Below are positions 1-8,464 of a DNA stretch of 64,000 nt, one piece after another. This stretch comes from JAJYTL01 sp046705265 (GTDB taxonomy: Bacteria; Pseudomonadota; Alphaproteobacteria; Ferrovibrionales; Ferrovibrionaceae). Location of the stretch: positions 13,982-77,981 of the forward strand of contig JBJKQL010000136.1 in assembly GCA_046705265.1 (NCBI GenBank), read 5' to 3'. A model generated the notes under the pieces. The model did not search any database. It was not told the DNA's origin and saw only the letters and a list, made by a program, of their open reading frames with translations. A program made the position numbers and the translations under genes. How positions within the stretch are numbered: position 1 is the stretch's first letter; the number at the start of each line of letters is the position of its first letter.

Positions 1-1022
1 CCGGTGCGGGACAGCAAGAGCCGCTCCGGCATGAGCCGGCGCATCGCTTCGGTAAATCCGACGCCGCTGCAATGCATCGGAATGACGACGTCGGGATCAA
101 GTTCCTGCAACGCATCAACGGTTTGTTCGACGTAATCTTGCGGTGCCGAGCCAAGGTGAAAGCCGCCTAAAACCGCATGCAATTTGCCGACGCCCGAAAC
201 CGCCATCGCGGTCTTCACCGTGTTGACGATTCCAGCATGACCGCAGGAGGCGATAACCACAAGTCCGCGTCCCTGAACGACATAGGCGACGGCGTGCTCG
301 TCGGGGTGCTGATCGGGCATCAGCCGGCCGGTCTTTTCGGCCGCGGTGAAGTGATCAACATCCGTCGTCATTGCGCCTTCGGCACCGCACCGTGGCGCCT
401 TGTCCAGAACATACGTGTTCGGAACCACATGTTCGAAGGAATCTCGGGCGATCAACCCGGTGGTGAAAGGGCCATGCAGCGCCTGCGGCGTCTCGCAACA
501 GACCGCGTTCACGCCGGCAGCTGAAATAGCGGCTCGATCCAAGGTATCCCAATAGATCGGATCCTCGCTTTCGCGCTTCATCCATTTCGGCTCGAAGTTC
601 TCCTCGCCGCCGGCAAAGAGTCGAAGGTCGTCGCGCATTCGGCTGCGATAGGTTGTGAGAAACCCGTGTAACCCACCGTAGTGGTCGAGGTGTCCGTGAC
701 TGAGGATCAGGCCATTAAGCTTCTCCGGCGCGAGGTCAAGGAGATCGAAGTTCCTGACCAGCACTTCCGGAGTATAGCCGAAATCGAGAAGATATTGCGC
801 GCTGTCGCCGCCGCGGCGCGATTCGAGATGAAGCGAAAGGCCCCATTCGCCGGCTAGCGTCGATTTTTCCTTGCCGCGGATATGCCTGGCGTGCTCGATC
901 ACCACCATCGGGTGGGGTTCGGCCTTGGCAAAAAGGTCGTAAATCGCATCGACGACAACGCGAACTGAAAGCCGATCGACTACCGGGGCCTGAAACTCCA
1001 CCTTCTTGCTTAACAAATCCAT
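1..1022 (-). CDS. MBL-fold metallohydrolase (partial, C-terminus off window)
   Basis: This minus-strand reading frame is open from an ATG at 1022 to the window edge, giving at least 340 residues with no stop. I translated it directly. It carries the metallo-beta-lactamase metal motif SHGHLDHYGG near residue 95, a later CGHAG segment and GGFHLG. This combination is typical of the COG1237 group (7,8-dihydropterin-6-yl-methyl-4-(beta-D-ribofuranosyl)aminobenzene 5'-phosphate synthase-like), a di-metal hydrolase family whose bacterial members mostly lack a known substrate. No signal peptide is visible, so it is probably cytoplasmic. An AGAAGGGTGG stretch lies just upstream of the chosen ATG. The fold is secure; the substrate is unknown. 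Confidence 0.8.
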   Translation of the reverse strand, partial: MDLLSKKVEFQAPVVDRLSVRVVVDAIYDLFAKAEPHPMVVIEHARHIRGKEKSTLAGEWGLSLHLESRRGGDSAQYLLDFGYTPEVLVRNFDLLDLAPEKLNGLILSHGHLDHYGGLHGFLTTYRSRMRDDLRLFAGGEENFEPKWMKRESEDPIYWDTLDRAAISAAGVNAVCCETPQALHGPFTTGLIARDSFEHVVPNTYVLDKAPRCGAEGAMTTDVDHFTAAEKTGRLMPDQHPDEHAVAYVVQGRGLVVIASCGHAGIVNTVKTAMAVSGVGKLHAVLGGFHLGSAPQDYVEQTVDALQELDPDVVIPMHCSGVGFTEAMRRLMPERLLLSRT

Positions 1023-1418
1023 CGCTTGCCACCCTTCTGCGACAGCCGCCCCGTGCCCGTCCCCAAGCTTAGCTGTGGCGGCCTCCGGCTGGCAACACAA
1101 GCGGTGGGCCGGTCCGAATCATCATATACGCCGCGACCGCAACGATAACGCCGGAAAAAACGTGCAAAAAAGGCGGTGGTCGACCCGGGCTAAGGAACAG
1201 CCGAGGGGCCAGAGAGAAGGAAAAGACATCTTGTGCCGCGCAATGCCGCAAGGCTTTTCTCGTTGCGGCACCGGTTGTGGCATCGGGAGGCCCAGCGTAG
1301 TTTTGCTAAGGCTATCTCATAACGCGAAGGCCTGGTTGATTTCTTGATTTGAATCAACACATATCTATTCGTCATCGCGACAAATATCATGCGCTCGACA
1401 CAATCTGAGGAGGCGACG
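1023..1418. other. Intergenic region with divergent promoters
   Basis: This 396-base gap lies between the divergently transcribed metallohydrolase and PepSY-like genes. I see no convincing gene in it. Its recognisable content is the FNR/FixK-type box at 1344-1357, about 62 bases before the plus-strand gene. The short reading frames on both strands have no supporting ribosome-binding site or recognisable protein. Confidence 0.5.
1344..1357 (+). promoter_or_regulatory. FNR/FixK-type box
   Basis: The sequence TTGATTTGAATCAA is an exact TTGAT-N4-ATCAA dyad, the consensus of the oxygen- or redox-responsive FNR/FixK branch of the CRP family. Its centre is about 69 bases upstream of the ATG at 1419. 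If it sits at -41.5, transcription would start near 1392, just downstream of a TATCAT hexamer at 1385-1390. That is class II activation geometry. The match is seen in the sequence; regulation of the downstream gene is inference. Confidence 0.6.
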
Positions 1419-1784
1419 ATGAAGCCAAATCTTTGCCTTGTTGCGGTCGCCATGGTGCTCCTACCGGCTGGCGCATTCGGAATGACGATGGAGATGCCGC
1501 CGCAACCGCTCGGAGGGACACCCCCGGCCGTTACGCCTTCAGTGCCACCGCACGCTTTGCGCGAGCACATGATCAAGCCGACCCCGTCCTATCGGCCCGA
1601 CAATCCCACATCTCGAAGTGCGACCGAAGCCTTGAATCTTCTGGAATCCCAGGGCTATGCGACGTTCACTAATTTCCATCAAGTCGGATCGCAGTTTGTT
1701 GCTGAAGAGACGCAAAGCGGCCATACGTGGCAGCTCACGATCGACCCGGCGACCAAGACCGTGACCAAGCTGAAAAGGAATTAG
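1419..1784 (+). CDS. Small secreted PepSY-like protein
   Basis: The gene encodes 121 residues. An N-terminal signal peptide (MKPNLCLV, then a hydrophobic stretch ending AGAFG) is followed by a proline-rich linker to about residue 60. The C-terminal 55 residues (ATEALNLLESQGY to WQLTIDPATKTVTKLKRN) resemble a single PepSY-type domain, a small periplasmic fold often found in protease inhibitors and metal-related proteins. I chose the ATG at 1419 because GAGGAGGCG precedes it; an ATG 30 bases upstream has no ribosome-binding site and would bury the signal peptide. The FNR/FixK box upstream suggests induction under low oxygen. The exact function is unknown. Confidence 0.6.
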   Translation: MKPNLCLVAVAMVLLPAGAFGMTMEMPPQPLGGTPPAVTPSVPPHALREHMIKPTPSYRPDNPTSRSATEALNLLESQGYATFTNFHQVGSQFVAEETQSGHTWQLTIDPATKTVTKLKRN

Positions 1785-1813
1785 GACGAAATCCTGGCCT
1801 TAAAATGCATGGT

Positions 1814-2173
1814 TCAGACGTGCGGCACCTGCGGATCAAGGACGACGGGCCGTTCCCATATGATAAGGACGATACAGCCATCCTCGCTCACCACCTCATG
1901 CGCGGTGCCAGGCGGGTTGATGGTAAGAGTGCCGGCCACGTGGCGTCCGTTGCGATCCGTCTGCGAGCCCTCCAGCACGAAAACACGCTCATAGCCGGCG
2001 TGAAGATGAAACGGAACCTGCGCACCCGGCGCGTAGCGTAGATAGCCTGCGGCGGGGCCGTGGCCGCCGTTCCGATAGAGCCATGCAATCTCGATGCCTT
2101 CGCGAAAGGGCTCCCAGCCGAGCGCGTCGCGCTTGGCTGGGAGAAGTGTCGGCAGACGAATGGCTTCGGCCAT
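1814..2173 (-). CDS. Cupin-domain protein (ChrR-like)
   Basis: This 119-residue protein is a single cupin barrel. It has an RYAPGAQVPFHLHAGYE stretch, matching the metal-binding G(X)5HXH(X)3-4E motif 1, and a second motif around PPGTAHEVVSEDGC. It resembles the cupin half of the anti-sigma factor ChrR but lacks the zinc-binding N-terminal anti-sigma domain. It is probably a small metal-binding accessory protein. It is the last gene of the minus-strand hyuA-hyuB-cysteine hydrolase cluster and overlaps the out-of-frame tail of the upstream gene. The ATG at 2173 starts in the expected place, directly after the predicted natural end of the preceding hydrolase. Confidence 0.7.
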   Translation of the reverse strand: MAEAIRLPTLLPAKRDALGWEPFREGIEIAWLYRNGGHGPAAGYLRYAPGAQVPFHLHAGYERVFVLEGSQTDRNGRHVAGTLTINPPGTAHEVVSEDGCIVLIIWERPVVLDPQVPHV

Positions 2174-2843
2174 GGCATCTCCAATGCGGCGAGAACCTCG
2201 TCCGCAGTCGCGGTCCATCCGACGATCGCGCCTTGGGCACGGACCACATGTCGAGGGTGGCTTGTTTAAAGCCGGGAAAGTAGCTCTCGGCCGCGTCCTT
2301 GACGAGGAGGCATTCATAGCCCCGATCATTGGCCTCACGCATGGCGGTTTGCACGCAGACTTCTGTGGTGACGCCGCCAATCGCGAGATGCGTCACGCCG
2401 CGCTCGCGAAGTAAAGCCTCAAGTGGCGTCGTGAAGAAAGCGACCTTTCCGGGCTTCACGATCACATGTTCGCCGGCGGTGGGAGACAACGCCCTGACGA
2501 AATCGTTGCCCGGCTCACCCTGGATCAGAATTCGTCCCATCGGCCCAACGTCGCCGATGCGAAGTGCTGTGGTGCCGCGGCACCGTTTTGCCGGTGGACA
2601 ATCGGATAGATCAGGCCGGTGCGCTTCCTTGGTGTGAAAAATATTGAGGCCTGCCCGACGGAATCCAGCTAAGAGGCGCGCCGCCGCGGGCGCCATCGCA
2701 CCAAGACGGGAGACATCGTTGCCGAGGGCCGAGCCGAACCCACCCGGCTCGATGAAGCCTCGCTGCATGTCGATCATGAGGAGCGCGAAATGCGCGCCTG
2801 GGAATTCGTATGGATAGGGCCGGGTGGTGGCGATGGTTGCCAT
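1989..2843 (-). CDS. Isochorismatase-like cysteine hydrolase, apparent frameshift
   Basis: The first ~200 residues are a clear isochorismatase-superfamily cysteine hydrolase. The catalytic Asp is in LLMIDMQRGF, the Lys in IVKPGKVAFF and the Cys in GGVTTEVCVQ. The region also matches the neighbouring BiuH-like protein (QGEPG, MREANDRG). After LDM near base 2248 the frame turns into Arg/Ser-rich sequence unlike the family. The expected C-terminus (VRAQGAIVGW, then TADEVLAAL) continues in another frame from 2247 to about 2180. One missing base explains this, so the gene is either a real frameshift or a sequence error. No stop codon follows in either frame before the cupin start at 2173. The likely substrate class is an N-carbamoyl or amide compound. 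Confidence 0.65.
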   Translation of the reverse strand: MATIATTRPYPYEFPGAHFALLMIDMQRGFIEPGGFGSALGNDVSRLGAMAPAAARLLAGFRRAGLNIFHTKEAHRPDLSDCPPAKRCRGTTALRIGDVGPMGRILIQGEPGNDFVRALSPTAGEHVIVKPGKVAFFTTPLEALLRERGVTHLAIGGVTTEVCVQTAMREANDRGYECLLVKDAAESYFPGFKQATLDMWSVPKARSSDGPRLRTRFSPHWRCHGRSHSSADTSPSQARRARLGALSRRHRDCMALSERRPRPRRRLSTLRAGCAGSVSSSRRL

Positions 2844-2874
2844 GGATTCTACCGCCTATGTTCGGCCGCTGCCA

Positions 2875-3558
2875 TCAGGCGAGTGCCGCGAGAAAGGTCT
2901 TCGAATCCGACACCGCGCCGAATACGCCGCCCTGCATCTTGATCATCTTGATCGCGTGCGGATGGTTGCCAATGTCGGTCGCGCCGCAGCATTCTTCGAG
3001 GAGCAAGCACTCGAAACCGCGGTCATTGGCCTCGCGCATCGTTGTGTGGACGCAGACATCGGTGGTGATGCCGGTAAGCACGATGTTTTCGATGCAGCCA
3101 AGACGGAGCATGAACTCTAGGTCGGTAGCGCAGAAGGTGCCCTTGCCGGGTTTGTCGATGATCGGCTCGCCGGGCTTCGGCGCGAGGTCGGGGATGATTT
3201 GCCAACTCGGCTCGCCGCGGACCAGAATCCGTCCGAAGGGACCGGGATCGCCGATGCCAGCGCCGATCTGGCGCGAGCGCCACCGCTTGTTGGCCGGCAG
3301 ATCGGCCAGATCCGTGCGGTGGCCTTCGCGCGTGTGGTAGACATGAAAACTCTGCTCGCGCATTACGGCCAGCACCCGCTTGATTGGCTCGATCGGCGCG
3401 CGGGTAAGCGAGAGGTCGTAACCCATCTTGTCCACATAGCCACCGATGCCGCAGAAATCGGTCTGCATGTCGATGATGATCAGAGCGGTATTTTGCGGGG
3501 TCAGCTTACCGTTGTAGGGCCAGGGAGAGGGATCAGCGGCAAGGTATCGTTCAGCCAT
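2875..3558 (-). CDS. biuH: Biuret hydrolase-like cysteine hydrolase
   Basis: This intact 227-residue protein belongs to the isochorismatase-like amidohydrolases. The catalytic triad is visible as Asp in ALIIIDMQTDF, Lys in IDKPGKGTF and Cys in GITTDVCVHT. The sequence recalls rhizobial biuret hydrolase (BiuH) over its length, including ADLPANKRWRS, IGAGIGDPGP and LEECCGATD, so biuret to allophanate plus ammonia is the leading reaction. N-carbamoylsarcosine-type amidase activity is an alternative, because the ATP-dependent hydantoinase genes hyuA and hyuB lie upstream. The ATG at 3558 was chosen because AAGGAG lies six bases before it; the longer open frame to 3702 has an unrelated N-terminus. 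The assignment rests on recalled similarity. Confidence 0.7.
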   Translation of the reverse strand: MAERYLAADPSPWPYNGKLTPQNTALIIIDMQTDFCGIGGYVDKMGYDLSLTRAPIEPIKRVLAVMREQSFHVYHTREGHRTDLADLPANKRWRSRQIGAGIGDPGPFGRILVRGEPSWQIIPDLAPKPGEPIIDKPGKGTFCATDLEFMLRLGCIENIVLTGITTDVCVHTTMREANDRGFECLLLEECCGATDIGNHPHAIKMIKMQGGVFGAVSDSKTFLAALA

Positions 3559-3925
3559 GCGGCACTCCTTGCTCGGGCCGACCACGCGGGGCGCATCGCC
3601 GTCTCGACATGGAACGCTCTCCCTCAGCGCAAGGAACAATGGTCCGCGCCCCATTATGCGGCGTTTCAGGGGCTCCGTTGGATATCGCTGATAATGTCGC
3701 AAGGCTTATGCCAACCTCCGGCGCCTGGACTGCATAGGTCGGACGCCGGAATGTGATGCGAGGTCTTCTGAGACGCGGAGCGAATAAGGAGCTGGTGCGT
3801 GATCGGAGTTCGCCTCTCGGCAGCCGACCCTTAAATCATTCGAAGGTTCGATGAGGCTAATTTTTGGGCAGAATTGGTGCTAATTTTGCAGATCTCTCTA
3901 TCGGTGATAATGGGTGACCGTCTCT
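3559..3925. other. Intergenic region between hyuB and biuH
   Basis: This 367-base gap lies within the otherwise compact minus-strand cluster. I found no gene in it. Its length means biuH and the downstream genes may have their own promoter rather than being co-transcribed with hyuAB. An AT-richer stretch around 3830-3900 is the likeliest place, but no convincing -35/-10 pair stands out. Confidence 0.4.
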
Positions 3926-5671
3926 TTATCCGATCCCATCGCGCAAACGGAGGCTTTCCACCGCGTCCACGCTGCCGTCGGGCTTGAGGACGACACCATA
4001 ATCGTGGCGCGCGGCAAGGGGGGAAATCAGCCCGTCCCGGACATTGGCGGCTACGGTTTCGGGGTCTCGGGTCCGTGGATCACCGATGCCGCCACCCCCC
4101 GGCAGTTCCAGGCGAATGAAATCGCCGCCCGGCACCGTCTGGCGCCCCTTGGGCCGGATCGGCCGGCCGGAGAGCAGGCTGACCTGCCCTGCGGCACCCG
4201 AGCTGCCGCCCTCGCGGCCCCGTGCCGGATTGTAGATACGCTCGAAATTGCACAGCATCGTAATCGGCATGCCGTCCGCGCCGCCGAGTTCGATCACTTG
4301 GCCAAGGCCGCCGCGGTAGCGGCCGGCCCCGCCTGAATCCTCGCGGAACTCGCGGCGGCGGAAGAAGACCGGGGCAGTGCTCTCGGTCACCTCCACAGGG
4401 ATGGTGCGGACGCCACTCGGAAAGGCGGTAACGTCGAGTCCATCCTTGCCCGGTCTCGCACCGGTGCCGCCGCAGTGAAAAATCACCGTCGAGAACGGCG
4501 GCATTGGCGGCACGTTGGTTGCCGTCCCGATTTCATCGACCAGCGAGCCACCGCCCGAGATTTGCGGATTCCACAAGGACGATGCGCCTTCCGCCGGAAC
4601 GCCGCCCGGTATCACGCCTTCAAGACAGCCGAGCACGACATCCGGCAGCATGTGACCGACGGTGTGCCGTGCCGCGACTGCCCAGGGCCGCTCTACGTTC
4701 AGAACCGAGCCCTTTGGCGCGCTCACCGTGATCGGGTCAAGGGAACCAGCATTGTTCGGTACATCCGGTGCCACCACGCATTTCACGCCGTACGCGGTAT
4801 AAGCGAGACAATAATTGTAAACGACGTTGATACCGTAAGAGCTGGCCGGGGAGGTGCCGTCAAAGTCGACATGAATGCCCTCTTCCGAGATGGTGAGGGC
4901 CGCATTCAATTCGAGCGGTTTGTCGTAGCCGTCCATGGTGAGACGGTTACGATAGGTGCCCTCCGGCAACTTATGGATGGCGGCAAGTGTCGCCGCCCTC
5001 GAAGAGGAGACGATCCATTCTCCAAGCGCCTCAAGATCGCTGATGCCGAATTCCATCATCATCGCGAGCAACCGGCGCCCCCCCTCGTCGTTGCAGGCCG
5101 CAAGTGCATAGATATCGCCTTCGACCTGCAAGGGTTCGCGCACATTGGCGCGCAGAATGCGGAGAAGATCTTCGTTCATCCGCCCGCGGGTCGCGAGCGG
5201 CATGATCGGCACAGCGAGGCCTTCCTCGAAGACCTGACGGCCGTCAGGCCCCATGCCAAGACCACCGATGTCGACCACGTGTACCGTCGCGGCGAACAAC
5301 CCGACCGGCCGTCCGCCGAGGAAGGTCGGGCTGACGACAGTGAAATCGTGCAGGTGGCCGCAGGTGAGCCAGGGGTCATTGGTGATGTAATGATCGCCTT
5401 CGCTCATCGCGGCAAGGGGGTAGACGGCAAGGAAATTCTGCACCGCCATGGCCATGGAATTGACATGCCCGGGCGTGCCCGTCACAGCTTGAGCCAGCAT
5501 CCGTCCTTCGGCGTCGAAGACGCCGGCGGAAAGGTCGCCTGCCTCGCGCACTGACGTGGAGAAGGCGGTCCGCACCAGCGTTTGAGCCTGTTCCTCGACG
5601 ACCGCGATCAGCCGGCTCCACATGATTTGGATCTGGATTTGAACGAGTCCGTCTCTGGCGTCGATTGGCAT
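3926..5671 (-). CDS. hyuB: Hydantoinase B/oxoprolinase family subunit
   Basis: The 581-residue protein is a full-length HyuB-type subunit (N-methylhydantoinase B, 5-oxoprolinase C-terminal half, acetophenone carboxylase-like family). Supporting segments are an N-terminal VRTAFSTSVREAGDLSAGVFD, a GTPGHVNSMA stretch, ITNDPWLTCGHLHDF and a C-terminal FRRREFREDSGGAGRYRGG. With HyuA it should form a cytoplasmic complex for ATP-dependent opening of a cyclic amide or ureide, or a related carboxylation. The ATG at 5671 follows AAGGA by eight bases and lies four bases after the hyuA stop, so the two are translationally linked. The substrate cannot be read from the sequence. Confidence 0.88.
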   Translation of the reverse strand: MPIDARDGLVQIQIQIMWSRLIAVVEEQAQTLVRTAFSTSVREAGDLSAGVFDAEGRMLAQAVTGTPGHVNSMAMAVQNFLAVYPLAAMSEGDHYITNDPWLTCGHLHDFTVVSPTFLGGRPVGLFAATVHVVDIGGLGMGPDGRQVFEEGLAVPIMPLATRGRMNEDLLRILRANVREPLQVEGDIYALAACNDEGGRRLLAMMMEFGISDLEALGEWIVSSSRAATLAAIHKLPEGTYRNRLTMDGYDKPLELNAALTISEEGIHVDFDGTSPASSYGINVVYNYCLAYTAYGVKCVVAPDVPNNAGSLDPITVSAPKGSVLNVERPWAVAARHTVGHMLPDVVLGCLEGVIPGGVPAEGASSLWNPQISGGGSLVDEIGTATNVPPMPPFSTVIFHCGGTGARPGKDGLDVTAFPSGVRTIPVEVTESTAPVFFRRREFREDSGGAGRYRGGLGQVIELGGADGMPITMLCNFERIYNPARGREGGSSGAAGQVSLLSGRPIRPKGRQTVPGGDFIRLELPGGGGIGDPRTRDPETVAANVRDGLISPLAARHDYGVVLKPDGSVDAVESLRLRDGIG

Positions 5672-5675
5672 TGGC

Positions 5676-7745
5676 TCAATCCTTCTTTCGCCGCAAGTCA
5701 ATATAGCCGAAGCAGTTGATTATCGCCTCGAAGGCTTCGCTTACCAGGGTGTTGGTCTCGTCTTCGGCAATTACCGCCGGACCTGAGATCCGGGCGCCGG
5801 GCTCGAGATCGGGTCGCCAGTAAAGTCCAGCATCGACGAACTTGCCTTGCACCGAATCGAATAGCAGTCTTCGGCCGAGCGGCGGTGGTGCGTGATCGCG
5901 AATTGCTACCGGGGATTCGTGTTGCGCTTTGGGCGGTGTGCCTAAAACCATCACCCAGCTCACCACTTCCGGCTCGACGCCGGGCACGACGCGGCTATAA
6001 AGCCGGCGATAGGCTGCTTCGAAAGCAGCCGCCAATGTCTCGCCGTCGCTATCGCCGAATTCGCGGGTCGGGATCGGAACGCGAATTTCATGGCCCTGGC
6101 CCCGATAGCGCATGAAGGCGGCACGCCCCTCGACCAACGCGTCATCACCGGCGCCGCGGCGGACAATCGGCTCTGCCTCGGCCCGCATCTCCGCGAACAG
6201 CCGGTTCGCGGCCCCGGCGTCGAAATTCCCGAGGCGCTGCAGGCGGCTTCGCACGATCTCATAGGCGATGGGAGCGCGCAGGAAGCCGATCGCCGATCCG
6301 ACGCCGGCGTTCCGCGGCACCAGCACATGGGAAATGCCGAGCTTTTCGGCGATTCGCGCGGCATGAAGCGGCGCCGCGCCGCCGAAAGCGATCAGGGTCC
6401 GCTCGCTCACGTTCTTGCCGCTTTCGATGGCGTGAACGCGGGCCGCGTTCGCCATGTTTTCGTCGACCATCTCGCTGATTGCGAGCGCGGCCAGGGCTGG
6501 CGGCAGGTCAAGTGGTGCGCCAATATCGCGCGCAATCGACCGGTTTGCCGCATCGCCATAAAGTTTGAGGCGGCCGCCGGAAAAGGTCTCGGGATTAACC
6601 CGCCCGAGCACGAGATCGGCGTCGGTCACGGTTGGCGCCCCGCCGCCCTGGCCATAGCAGGCGGGTCCCGGCTCGGCGCCAGCGCTTTCAGGCCCGACGG
6701 CGACGCGGCCCAAGGCGTCGACCCTGGCGATCGAACCGCCACCAGCGCCGATCTCTACCATTTCGATCACCGGGATACGGAGCGGGAGGCCACTCCCTTT
6801 CTTGAACCGGTACATGCGGGCCACCTCGAAAACCCGATTGGTCTGTGGCGTGCCGTTGTCGATCAGGCAGATTTTCGCTGTCGTGCCGCCCATGTCGAAG
6901 GAAAGCACCTTGTCAAGACTGCCGATTGCAGCGATATGACTGGCGAAAATTGCGCCACCGGCCGGGCCCGATTCGACGAGGCGCACGGGAAATCGGATGG
7001 CGGTGTCTACTGCCATCAGCCCGCCGGCCGAGGTCATGAGAAAGAGCGGGCTGGTGAAACCAGTGGCGCTTAGTTCGCGTTCAAGCCGCCGCAGGTAACG
7101 ACCGATGACGGGCTGCACATAGGCATTGGCACAAGCGGTGGAAAAACGCTCGTATTCCCGCATTTCCGGCGAGATTTCGCCTGACAGCGTGATCGGCAGG
7201 TCGGGCAGGCGGCGGCGCAGAATTTCGGCCGCTTGCCGCTCATGTGCGGAGTTGATGTAACTATGAAGGAAGCCGATGGCAACGGCCTCGATATCTTCGC
7301 GTTCGATCAGCGCCGCGACGGCCTCAACGCCGTCCGTGGCCAGGGGTGTGATCACCTGACCTGAAGCGCCGATCCGTTCGCGCACGACGAACCGGTGACG
7401 GCGCGGCACCAAAGGCGGCGGCAGATCGATGGAAAGGTCGTATTGCTCGAAGCGGTTTTCCTGGCGGATTTCGATTGTATCGCGAAAACCTTCGGTCGTG
7501 ACTAAGGCCGTCTTGGCCCCCTTGCGTTCGATCAGCGCGTTGGTCGCGAGCGTCGTCCCGTGAACAATCAGCGCGATGTCGCGAGGAGCCAGTTCTGCTT
7601 CCTGCAAGACCGAGTGGATGCCGGCCAGCACGCTGGCTTCCGGTGCCTTCGGGGTGGTGAGGACCTTGGTGGTGACGCGCCGCGGCCCGGCTTCGAGCAC
7701 GACATCGGTAAATGTGCCACCGACATCGACGCCGAGGCGTGCCAT
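5676..7745 (-). CDS. hyuA: Hydantoinase A/oxoprolinase family ATPase subunit
   Basis: This 689-residue protein is the ATP-binding partner of HyuB. The N-terminal MARLGVDVGGTFTDVV is the actin/hexokinase-type phosphate-binding loop of the family. Also present are VHGTTLATNALIERKGAKT, LSFDMGGTTAKICL and EIGAGGGSIARVD. HyuA-type subunits phosphorylate the substrate carbonyl so that HyuB can complete hydrolysis or carboxylation. I favour the start at 7745, which gives the usual N-terminus; an ATG six codons earlier is possible, and neither has a clear Shine-Dalgarno. Its grouping with two carbamoyl-hydrolase-like genes suggests a two-step ureide degradation, such as N-methylhydantoin to an N-carbamoyl amino acid. 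That assignment is inferred from context. Confidence 0.88.
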   Translation of the reverse strand: MARLGVDVGGTFTDVVLEAGPRRVTTKVLTTPKAPEASVLAGIHSVLQEAELAPRDIALIVHGTTLATNALIERKGAKTALVTTEGFRDTIEIRQENRFEQYDLSIDLPPPLVPRRHRFVVRERIGASGQVITPLATDGVEAVAALIEREDIEAVAIGFLHSYINSAHERQAAEILRRRLPDLPITLSGEISPEMREYERFSTACANAYVQPVIGRYLRRLERELSATGFTSPLFLMTSAGGLMAVDTAIRFPVRLVESGPAGGAIFASHIAAIGSLDKVLSFDMGGTTAKICLIDNGTPQTNRVFEVARMYRFKKGSGLPLRIPVIEMVEIGAGGGSIARVDALGRVAVGPESAGAEPGPACYGQGGGAPTVTDADLVLGRVNPETFSGGRLKLYGDAANRSIARDIGAPLDLPPALAALAISEMVDENMANAARVHAIESGKNVSERTLIAFGGAAPLHAARIAEKLGISHVLVPRNAGVGSAIGFLRAPIAYEIVRSRLQRLGNFDAGAANRLFAEMRAEAEPIVRRGAGDDALVEGRAAFMRYRGQGHEIRVPIPTREFGDSDGETLAAAFEAAYRRLYSRVVPGVEPEVVSWVMVLGTPPKAQHESPVAIRDHAPPPLGRRLLFDSVQGKFVDAGLYWRPDLEPGARISGPAVIAEDETNTLVSEAFEAIINCFGYIDLRRKKD

Positions 7746-7987
7746 GGGACGGTGATCGAGCATAGGGAGAATAAGACGCCGAAAACGCGGGAAAAAACAA
7801 GCTGGGAGGAGGGATCGGTGTTAGTGGAATGCGGCCGCTATGCCGCGGCGGACAATTACCTTTATGCCACCTGAACCGCAGAGGTGTTCGTGCGACGGAT
7901 ATGACACGGGCCTGCGCTATCCCGTCGTGCAAAACGGCCTACGGTTTGCCGTGCAGCGTGTTCGAATTCATCCCGGCACCGCCGTAT

Positions 7988-8266
7988 TCAGCTGTGGTTA
8001 ACCGTCTCCTCGGTCCGGATAGAGGTTACCGTCTTCTCGCTTTCCTCGCCCTTTGGCGCAATGGCCGGCCGCTCGGTCTGGGCCCGGGTGTCGGCCGGTC
8101 TGCTTGGCTGTGTGGGTGCCGCTTCCGGTGTTTCGCGCATCGCTTGCTTGAAGTTCTTGATACCTTGGGCCAAATCGCCGGCTACTCTTGGCAGTTTGCC
8201 GGTGCCGAAGACAAGCGCCACGACCACCAATAAGATGAGCAGATGCCAGATGCTGAAGTCAAACAT
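7988..8266 (-). CDS. tatA: Twin-arginine translocase subunit TatA
   Basis: The 92-residue protein has the TatA layout. A short N-terminal transmembrane helix (MFDFSIWHLLILLVVVALVF) is followed by the hinge FGTGKLPRVAGDLAQGIKNFKQAM, an amphipathic helix and a polar tail rich in Pro, Thr and Glu. TatA oligomers form the export path for folded proteins carrying RR signal peptides. The ATG at 8266 follows GGAG by six bases. tatB and tatC are not adjacent, so this is a solitary tatA. The divergent gene at 8465 starts with an RR-containing signal sequence and could be a client, but this is only suggestive. Confidence 0.9.
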   Translation of the reverse strand: MFDFSIWHLLILLVVVALVFGTGKLPRVAGDLAQGIKNFKQAMRETPEAAPTQPSRPADTRAQTERPAIAPKGEESEKTVTSIRTEETVNHS

Positions 8267-8464
8267 AACCAACTCCGTCGACTGAAAATCCCGCCTCTCG
8301 ACTGGATCATCGCAAATCCGGCTTCACAATACAATTAAGGCTTTTCCGATTTTGGTCGAGGGGAAATGCGAACATCGCGAGCTTTGGTTTAGAGGTCCGC
8401 GCGTCATGGCTTCGCCACCCTCCATGGCCTCGCCAAAGGGCGGCCGATCCGCTACCCTTGGCCT

